A DNA stretch of 10,706 nucleotides from Saprospiraceae bacterium. Lineage in GTDB: Bacteria; Bacteroidota; Bacteroidia; Chitinophagales; Saprospiraceae. The stretch is from assembly GCA_020628755.1 (NCBI GenBank), contig JAHDEQ010000154.1, positions 1-10,706 of the forward strand, written 5' to 3'. This document shows, piece after piece, positions 7,253-10,706 of this stretch (positions are counted from its first letter, which is position 1; the number at the start of each line of letters is the position of its first letter). The translations under genes and the position numbers were made by a program. Under the pieces are notes generated by a model. It saw only the letters and a list, made by a program, of their open reading frames with translations, did no database searches and was not told where the DNA came from.

Positions 7253-10200
7253 ATGTTGTACAATTACTATAGGCTAAACTGGACGGTTGTTGCAGTTTTC
7301 CTCCCGTTTTTAATATACGGACAAAATCAAGCACTCTATTTTCACCATTTGCAAAGTGAAAACGGCTTATCGCATCCTTTCAATGCTCACATTGCTATGG
7401 ATTCTCATGGTTTTTTATGGGCCAGCAGCGAAAATGGAATTAATCGCTTTGATGGAAAAGAAGTCAATGTTTTTTATCCTGAATTGAATGGTAAAAAAAT
7501 TGACCCTAATATCAACAGTACTATTTTTGAAGACAAAGCCAAAAACATTTGGTTTACTTCTAGTACAGCACTTCATTGTATCAACAACCAGGATGCAAAA
7601 CAGCAATCTTGGCAACTCGAAAATACCGCAGCAAATAGTTATTATTATGCCTTCCATTTAGAAAATGATAGCCTACTTTGGCTAATGGTAGATGGAATGG
7701 TTTATACTTTTGATATTCATACGGAGGAACAACAGGAGCTTTTTGAGTTCAATTCTTTTATTAGCCACGTCTTAACAACTAAACAAGGTCAAGTCTCTCA
7801 AATTGTTGGCCCTTTGATAGAATCCAATACTACAAATAGTGGTTTTGAGCGCATCCATGTAAAAAACTATAACGATATTCATAGAGACAGTTTTTTTCAT
7901 ATCAATAATACGCTTGGCCTACCTCCACTTAGTATCATGTATTTTTATGTTGAAAATGATACTTCGTATTGGATACCTACCAAAGAAGAAGGCTTGCTTC
8001 ATTTCAACCCTGATCGTCCTTTGGAATACAAAAAATATACGGATAGTTTTGACTATTATAAAAATGCCTACAAAGCGATTGCTGAATTTGATGATAACCA
8101 GCTAATTATTGGTACGTTGCAAGGAAATATTTTGTCTTTTGATACAAAAACAAAGTCATTTTCTGATTTAGGTTCTATTCCTACAAAAGCACAAACCAAC
8201 CAACTTATAAATATTCATACATTCTACGTTGACCCCTTTGACAACCTTTGGGTAGCAACGTATTATGAAGGTATTTTCTATGCTTCTTTAAAGCATAGAA
8301 AAAGTTCTGTGATTTGGAATACTCCTAGTACAAGTGTTAACAGTATAAAATTTGCTGAAGATAGCCAGCAGAATATATTTACTTTAGGTCTCGATAATTC
8401 AATCAAAGTAAAAAGAAAAAGTTCATTAGAAACTTTGGATATTACAATCAATGATACCTCAAAAAGTGTTATAAACGATATTGTAATTGACCAATCAGAT
8501 GTTCTTTGGCTTCTAAAGAAAAATAGTATCTGGTCTTTAGATTTGAATACCAATCGAACAAAGCACCGCTTCTCTAGTACGTCTGGTAATCTTGTGTTTT
8601 TTGAACAATTACCAAATGGTAATTTTTTAGTTTCTACCAGAGATGAAGTACATTTGGTTCGACCAGAAAAAAAACACCATACACATTCAGAAAGTAAAAT
8701 TAAAGACTTGGAACACGCTGCCGCTATCTTTTACGAACCGAGCCATAATCTACTTTTTGTTGACCAAAGCGACTACTCACAATTGGTTTATTCCTATAAA
8801 GAAATTAATGGCAAGGATAGTTTAGAACTGGTCAACCACATCAAGTCTATCGGTACTTTAAATGGTGTTTTTGCAAGTAATTTATGCGATTCAACGGTAT
8901 GGTTGGCTACGAGCGTTGGCTTGTTTAATTATAATCCCAACAGATTTGCACTTGACAGTATGCGTGTCATGGACAACAAAGAACTGCTCAATACCTCATT
9001 GAGTGATGTAATAGAAGACAAAAATGGTCAGCTTTGGTTAAGCTCTTATAAAGGGATATTCCGATTCAATCCTATTAATAGGGAAATAAGTCACTACACA
9101 GAAAGCGATGGTTTGCCAAGTTTAGAATTTAATCCCAATTCGAGCCTCCTTACCGAGTCTGGAATCATGTACTTTGGCAGCAATAGTGGTGTGGCAATGA
9201 TTGACCCCGACAAAGTTATAGAAAATACTACTGCGCCTCTAATTCAATTGACCAGCTTGCTCGTAAACGATGAGCAAGACTCCTTGATTCAAAACCCCCT
9301 AAATTTCAATAACCGTTCTTTTCCACATGATAAAAATACCTTGTCTTTTCAGTTTTCAGCTATAGAATACAGCGATGCCAGTCAAAACCAATTTCGTTTT
9401 TATTTAGATGGCTCTAAAAAAGACACTATTTTTAAGGGAACTCAGGGTTTTATTCGTTACGGAAACTTAGACCCCAATGATTATACGCTCAATATTTTAG
9501 CTTGCAACTCTGATGGATTTTGGACACCTACGCCAAAAAAAATTCATTTTACGATAGATCCACCTTTTTGGAAAACTTGGTGGTTTCGTCTTATCCTGTT
9601 TTTGATTTTTGTTCGCTTTTTATATGAACTTTATAAAAGTAGAATTCAAAAAATACAGGCAGAAGCATTAGCATTGCGAAAAGAAGCCAAATACAAACAA
9701 CAAGAAGCGGAGTTCAAGCAACAAGAAGCCGAAATTCGACAGCAAGCCGCAGAGTTTCAAAAGCAAGAAGCAGAACTCAAACAGCAAGCGGCAGAGTTTC
9801 AGCAACAAGTGGCTGAAACGCAAAACGCCGTTTTGCGTCTGCAAATGAATCCGCACTATATCTTTAATGCCATGAACTCTATCGAAAGTCTCATCATTGG
9901 CAACAAACCCGAAAAGGCCAGTCACTGTTTACATCAATTTGCTCGTTCGATGCGTATGACTTTAGATTTTTCTGATGAACGTATCATCTCGCTCGATGAA
10001 GAAATAGAGTTTACAAAACTCTATTTGGAAACCGAACAATTACGTTTTGATAATCGCTTTGCTTATGAATTTGTATTTGTAAATGACCTTGATCTCGACG
10101 AGTATCTCATTCCACCTATGCTCCTACAACCTTTTGTTGAAAATGCCATAAAACATGGCATTGCCAAAAAGAAAGAACATGGATTGATAAAAATAAGTTT

Positions 10201-10441
10201 TGAAGAAAAAAATAACCTTTTGTATTGTATTATTCAAGACAATGGCCAAGGTAGAGCAGCCGCAAAAAAAGAAAAACAAACGACCCACAAATCCAAAGCT
10301 ATCCATATCACAAGAAAACGTTTGCAAATTTTATTTCCCGAAAAAGACCATTTTGACTTCTTCACCATTCACGATTTGACAGATGCCCAACATAAACCTT
10401 GTGGCACAGTCGTAGAACTGCGCCTACCTTTATTTGATTAA
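7253..10441 (+). CDS. Reg_prop/Y_Y_Y sensor histidine kinase, LytS type
   Basis: A 1062-residue membrane sensor kinase. Residues 1-23 are a signal peptide (VVAVFLPFLIYG, then QNQ). Residues about 30-680 form a periplasmic propeller with Reg_prop-like blades, for example IAMDSHGFLWASSENGINRF (about 47-66), FYVDPFDNLWVATYYEGIF and VIEDKNGQLWLSSYKGIFRF. A Y_Y_Y domain follows (about 684-770, NTLSFQFSAIEYSD to FTIDPPFWKTWW). One transmembrane helix (about 777-796) leads into a coiled coil of six exact-length heptads (814-855). The kinase is of the His_kinase family (PF06580 type): phospho-acceptor H868 in MNPHYIFN (Tyr where Phe is usual), N-box PPMLLQPFVENAIKHG (954-969), G-box DNGQG (996-1000) and a final CGTVVELRL. 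It should sense an extracellular signal and phosphorylate a LytTR regulator. No regulator is fused or adjacent; the nearest is at 3690-4442. The ATG at 7253 is the natural start for the signal peptide; an ATG at 7236 is out of frame. The terminator at 7138-7186 suggests independent transcription. Confidence 0.95.
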   Translation: MLYNYYRLNWTVVAVFLPFLIYGQNQALYFHHLQSENGLSHPFNAHIAMDSHGFLWASSENGINRFDGKEVNVFYPELNGKKIDPNINSTIFEDKAKNIWFTSSTALHCINNQDAKQQSWQLENTAANSYYYAFHLENDSLLWLMVDGMVYTFDIHTEEQQELFEFNSFISHVLTTKQGQVSQIVGPLIESNTTNSGFERIHVKNYNDIHRDSFFHINNTLGLPPLSIMYFYVENDTSYWIPTKEEGLLHFNPDRPLEYKKYTDSFDYYKNAYKAIAEFDDNQLIIGTLQGNILSFDTKTKSFSDLGSIPTKAQTNQLINIHTFYVDPFDNLWVATYYEGIFYASLKHRKSSVIWNTPSTSVNSIKFAEDSQQNIFTLGLDNSIKVKRKSSLETLDITINDTSKSVINDIVIDQSDVLWLLKKNSIWSLDLNTNRTKHRFSSTSGNLVFFEQLPNGNFLVSTRDEVHLVRPEKKHHTHSESKIKDLEHAAAIFYEPSHNLLFVDQSDYSQLVYSYKEINGKDSLELVNHIKSIGTLNGVFASNLCDSTVWLATSVGLFNYNPNRFALDSMRVMDNKELLNTSLSDVIEDKNGQLWLSSYKGIFRFNPINREISHYTESDGLPSLEFNPNSSLLTESGIMYFGSNSGVAMIDPDKVIENTTAPLIQLTSLLVNDEQDSLIQNPLNFNNRSFPHDKNTLSFQFSAIEYSDASQNQFRFYLDGSKKDTIFKGTQGFIRYGNLDPNDYTLNILACNSDGFWTPTPKKIHFTIDPPFWKTWWFRLILFLIFVRFLYELYKSRIQKIQAEALALRKEAKYKQQEAEFKQQEAEIRQQAAEFQKQEAELKQQAAEFQQQVAETQNAVLRLQMNPHYIFNAMNSIESLIIGNKPEKASHCLHQFARSMRMTLDFSDERIISLDEEIEFTKLYLETEQLRFDNRFAYEFVFVNDLDLDEYLIPPMLLQPFVENAIKHGIAKKKEHGLIKISFEEKNNLLYCIIQDNGQGRAAAKKEKQTTHKSKAIHITRKRLQILFPEKDHFDFFTIHDLTDAQHKPCGTVVELRLPLFD
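9692..9817 (+). repeat. Six tandem 21-bp units encoding a heptad coiled coil in the kinase
   Basis: This 126-bp stretch encodes six consecutive seven-residue units in the kinase linker (residues 814-855): YKQQEAE, FKQQEAE, IRQQAAE, FQKQEAE, LKQQAAE and FQQQVAE. Each has a hydrophobic first residue, a conserved Q at the fourth position and AE at the end. The units differ at the DNA level, so the array is an old or selected duplication and not a recent slippage. It continues in phase through TQNAVLR to the helix that carries H868. Confidence 0.9.
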
Positions 10442-10706
10442 AACAGCCCTTCGTACATCCAAATCGGTCATTCATCATTTACTCCTCCTAAAGTCTTCAA
10501 AATGCCTTAACTTGAGTATAAATACCAGGGTAAAGACTAAAAAAACCATTTGAAAACTCCTTCACTATTGTAGCACTATTAGCAATAAGATAAAGGGAAA
10601 AGAAATTCACATTCGCTACTACATATTATAAAATATCCTTCTCTTGCAAACCTGCAAGAAAGTCTAACTGACATTCTTTTTCTCTTTCTTATTGTTCTAT
10701 TTTTTT
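10442..10706. other. Non-coding region at the right edge
   Basis: About 265 bp of AT-rich DNA after the kinase stop show no convincing gene. Two weak inverted repeats are visible: AGTCTT/AAGACT with a 36-nt gap (10492-10539), and TCTTGCA-AACC-TGCAAGA (10642-10659). The second lies about 16 nt before a T-rich stretch at the window end. Neither has the compact stem-plus-U-tract form of the terminator at 7138, so the kinase terminator is not confidently placed. Confidence 0.5.

Noticed and set aside
10362..10478. A 38-codon minus-strand frame starting ATGATGAATGACC with an AGGAGG-like sequence 5 bp upstream, antisense to the kinase 3' end
   Set aside because: The frame is short and mostly overlaps conserved kinase coding sequence on the other strand. 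Strong Shine-Dalgarno sites are not typical of this phylum, and the peptide shows no recognisable feature.
10642..10659. TCTTGCA-AACC-TGCAAGA as the terminator of the kinase gene
   Set aside because: The stem is only 7 bp, lies 200 bp after the stop, and the T-rich stretch starts well after the stem. It is kept only as a weak inverted repeat.

Overview
The window looks like chromosomal DNA of a member of Bacteroidota. The evidence is AT-rich intergenic DNA, A-rich leaders without clear Shine-Dalgarno sequences, signal peptides ending in A/G-Q, a LytS-type kinase with a Reg_prop sensor, and a CARDB/HYR multidomain surface protein. A Saprospiria-like lineage is a guess from style only; no marker gene is present.

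Layout, left to right. (1) Positions 1-3537, minus strand: a large secreted multidomain protein, open to the left edge and so incomplete. It has a signal peptide, a propeller-like repeat region, a C-type lectin domain, four CARDB domains and the start of a HYR domain. (2) Positions 3538-3689: a divergent intergenic region with a candidate Bacteroidota-type promoter and two inverted repeats, one with perfect 15-bp arms. (3) Positions 3690-4442, plus strand: a LytTR response regulator. (4) Positions 4437-5927, minus strand: an animal-type haem peroxidase whose stop codon overlaps the 3' end of the regulator gene. (5) Positions 5928-6287: a divergent, gene-free region with a 16-bp perfect palindrome. 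(6) Positions 6288-7112, plus strand: an unrecognised 274-residue protein, followed by a strong intrinsic terminator. (7) Positions 7253-10441, plus strand: a membrane sensor histidine kinase (Reg_prop propeller, Y_Y_Y domain, one transmembrane helix, six-heptad coiled coil, LytS-type kinase). (8) Positions 10442-10706: non-coding as far as can be seen.

Working together (inference): Reg_prop/LytS kinases normally signal to LytTR regulators. The window holds one of each, but with a peroxidase and an unknown gene between them instead of side by side. The simplest reading is a two-component system whose halves flank, and may control, the peroxidase, the unknown gene or the large surface protein. 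No experiment or database search backs this; it rests on family knowledge and gene order.
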